A stretch of 7,316 nucleotides of DNA from an uncultured Terriglobus sp. (GTDB taxonomy: Bacteria; Acidobacteriota; Terriglobia; Terriglobales; Acidobacteriaceae). A model generated the notes under the pieces. That model worked only from the letters and a program-made list of their open reading frames with translations, was not told the origin of the DNA and made no database searches. The number at the start of each line of letters is the position of its first letter. The first letter of the stretch is position 1. The DNA is taken from positions 11,835-19,150 of the forward strand of contig CALMAP010000138.1 in assembly GCA_937859825.1 (NCBI GenBank). Reading direction: 5' to 3'. The translations under genes were made by a program, and so were the position numbers. This document shows, piece after piece, positions 5,916 to 7,316 of this stretch.

Positions 5916-7166
5916 TTACAGCGCGTTCATGTTGTGCAGGAACTCGCTGTTATTGCGCGTCTTGGCCAGCTTGTCCGTCAGCAGTTCCATCGCCTCGGTC
6001 GGGCTCAGGGGGTTCAGTACTTTGCGCAGAATCCAGGTACGCTGCAAGTCTTCCTTGGGGATGAGAAGCTCTTCCTTACGCGTACCGGAACGCTGAATGT
6101 CGATCGCCGGGAAGACGCGCTTGTCGACCAGCTTGCGATCCAGAATCACTTCCATGTTGCCGGTGCCCTTGAACTCTTCAAAGATGACTTCGTCCATGCG
6201 GGAGCCGGTGTCGACGAGTGCTGTGGCCATGATGGTTAGTGAGCCGCCCTCTTCGATGTTGCGGGCCGCGCCGAAGAAGCGCTTGGGGCGCTGCAGTGCG
6301 TTGGAATCCACACCGCCTGAGAGCACTTTGCCACTGGGTGGAACGATGGTGTTATAGGCACGTGCCAGACGCGTTATGGAATCCAGCAGAATGACCACGT
6401 CGCGCTTGTGCTCGACCAGGCGCTTGGCCTTTTCGATCACCATCTCCGCGACTTGAACGTGGCGTGCCGCAGGCTCGTCGAAGGTCGAGGAGATGACTTC
6501 GCCTTTGACGGAGCGCTGCATGTCGGTCACTTCTTCCGGGCGCTCGTCGATCAGCAGGACGATCAGCACCACTTCGGGATGGTTTGCGGTAATGGAGTTG
6601 GCGATGGCCTGCAGCAGGACGGTCTTGCCAGTGCGAGGTGGCGCCACGATCAGCCCACGCTGCCCCTTGCCCACGGGCGTCAGCAGATCCATCACGCGGC
6701 CGCTGATATTGTCGCGAACGGTTTCCATCTTCACGCGCTCGTCGGCGTAGAGTGGCGTCAGATTATCGAACAGAATCTTGTTGCGGGTCTCTTCCGGCGA
6801 CTCGAAGTTGATGGCTTCGATCTTGACCAGGGCGAAATACTTCTCGCCCTCATGCGGAGGCCGCACATTGCCGGAAATAGTGTCGCCCGTCTTCAGATCG
6901 AACTTACGAATCTGCGACGGAGAAACGTAAATGTCGTCCGGCCCGGGCAGGTAGTTGTAGTCCGGAGAGCGGAGAAAGCCGTAGCCGTCCGGCAGGATTT
7001 CGAGCACGCCTTCCGCGAAGATGTGGCCTTCTTTTTCGCTTTGTGCCTGGAGAATCTTGAAGATCAGGTCTTGCTTGCGGAGGGCGCTTGTGCCCTGGAT
7101 TTCAAGGCCGCGCGCGAGTTTACCTAACTCCGCGATGCTTTTTTCTTTCAGTTCCGAGATGGTCAT
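5916..7166 (-). CDS. rho: Transcription termination factor Rho
   Basis: Hexameric RNA-dependent ATPase/helicase that ends transcription of untranslated RNA. Positions count from the ATG at 7166. An N-terminal Rho-N helical segment (1-45) begins TISELKEKSI. An OB-fold RNA-binding domain follows with the RNP1-like DGYGFLR (60-66). Next is the ATPase core: P-loop PPRTGKT (176-182, Lys181), Walker B ILLDSITRLAR (259-269, Asp262), Q-loop region GGVDSNALQ (284-292), and R-loop FKGTGNMEVILDR (332-344). At 416 residues it is close to the E. coli length and lacks the large acidic/basic insertion of actinobacterial Rho. The P-loop has Arg-Thr where E. coli has Lys-Ala, a common variant. The frame also opens at a GTG two codons upstream (7172), but the AGGTG ribosome site overlaps that GTG and is well placed for the ATG, so I chose the ATG. 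The stop is TAA. The C-rich leader suggests autoregulation. Confidence 0.98.
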   Translation of the reverse strand: MTISELKEKSIAELGKLARGLEIQGTSALRKQDLIFKILQAQSEKEGHIFAEGVLEILPDGYGFLRSPDYNYLPGPDDIYVSPSQIRKFDLKTGDTISGNVRPPHEGEKYFALVKIEAINFESPEETRNKILFDNLTPLYADERVKMETVRDNISGRVMDLLTPVGKGQRGLIVAPPRTGKTVLLQAIANSITANHPEVVLIVLLIDERPEEVTDMQRSVKGEVISSTFDEPAARHVQVAEMVIEKAKRLVEHKRDVVILLDSITRLARAYNTIVPPSGKVLSGGVDSNALQRPKRFFGAARNIEEGGSLTIMATALVDTGSRMDEVIFEEFKGTGNMEVILDRKLVDKRVFPAIDIQRSGTRKEELLIPKEDLQRTWILRKVLNPLSPTEAMELLTDKLAKTRNNSEFLHNMNAL

Positions 7167-7169
7167 TGT

Positions 7170-7174
7170 CACCT
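7170..7174 (-). promoter_or_regulatory. Ribosome binding site deciding the rho start
   Basis: AGGTG on the minus strand matches the 3' portion of the AGGAGGTGA consensus and lies three bases before the ATG at 7166. The upstream GTG candidate at 7172 is part of this site, which argues that ATG is the true start. Confidence 0.55.
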
Positions 7175-7229
7175 GTGTACAGAGATCAGTGGTTTGGAGG
7201 GGGTTCTACCGGAAGGGGGTCGAGCGGAG

Positions 7230-7284
7230 GGTGTTGCGGATACGTGCTGCGAAGACTACCGGTGTTGCGGGAATGGTGTTGCGG
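7230..7284 (-). repeat. Three direct copies of a 10-base C-rich repeat in the rho leader
   Basis: CCGCAACACC (transcript strand) occurs exactly at 7230-7239, 7261-7270 and 7275-7284, with start-to-start distances of 31 and 14 bases. The copies sit inside the C-rich leader and each offers several pyrimidine-C contacts, so they may be repeated Rho-binding units. A protein-binding repeat of another kind is possible. Confidence 0.65.
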
Positions 7285-7316
7285 AAAGAAGTGCGCGGAA
7301 AGTGAGAGAGGCGTTT

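Larger units (their letters stand above)
7167..7316 (-). promoter_or_regulatory. C-rich, G-poor rho leader, candidate rut site for autoregulation
   Basis: Of the 144 bases upstream of 7172, my manual count for the transcript strand is C 63, G 20, A 31, U 30. This strong C-over-G bias, with many pyrimidine-C steps and little scope for stable pairing, is the known signature of Rho loading sites. rho is autoregulated through its leader in E. coli. No open reading frame is evident here on the transcript strand. The promoter is not identifiable and may lie beyond the edge. Confidence 0.5.

Noticed and set aside
6408..7127. Plus-strand open frame of 239 codons antisense to rho
   Set aside because: It shadows the highly conserved rho sequence and has no motif of its own.
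7230..7284. CRISPR-like or tandem array
   Set aside because: Three 10-base copies at unequal spacing are too short and irregular for a CRISPR array, and no cas genes are present.

Overview
The window is GC-rich chromosomal DNA from a Gram-negative-type bacterium. The mix of genes suggests Acidobacteriota (Terriglobus/Granulicella/Edaphobacter-like): a Rho without a large N-terminal insertion, a GTP-dependent PEP carboxykinase, a Tat-exported two-domain copper oxidase, and a long inverted repeat of the GTCATCC..GGGATCTGC kind. This lineage call rests on remembered family resemblance, not on a search. Five protein genes are well supported, plus one small secreted protein. All are on the minus strand except an Lrp/AsnC-type regulator.

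Left part (1-3110): three minus-strand genes follow one another in transcription order. The first is a fold-type-II PLP enzyme of the cysteine synthase family (1942-3015). Next, after 39 bases, is a small secreted Cys/His-rich protein (1528-1902). Last, after 95 bases, is a Tat-exported two-domain multicopper oxidase (1432 down to the window edge, 3' end missing). The last two look like a periplasmic copper-handling pair. Whether the PLP enzyme belongs to the same transcript is open. An Lrp/AsnC regulator (3111-3689, plus strand) is divergent from the PLP enzyme. The 95-base shared control region contains overlapping small dyads on top of a candidate -10 box.

Right part (3690-7316): the regulator converges on pckG, GTP-dependent PEP carboxykinase, which starts gluconeogenesis from oxaloacetate. 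Upstream of pckG on the same strand lies rho, the transcription termination factor. The 190-odd bases between rho and pckG contain a near-perfect inverted repeat with 38-base arms and a 23-base loop. The rho leader, which reaches the right edge, is strikingly C-rich and G-poor in the transcript and holds three exact copies of a 10-base repeat. This is what a Rho loading site for autoregulation would look like.

Most of the window is housekeeping. The points that deserve a second look are the rho leader, the rho-pckG inverted repeat, the cysteine synthase/copper gene neighbourhood with its divergent regulator, and the unclassified Cys/His-rich secreted protein.
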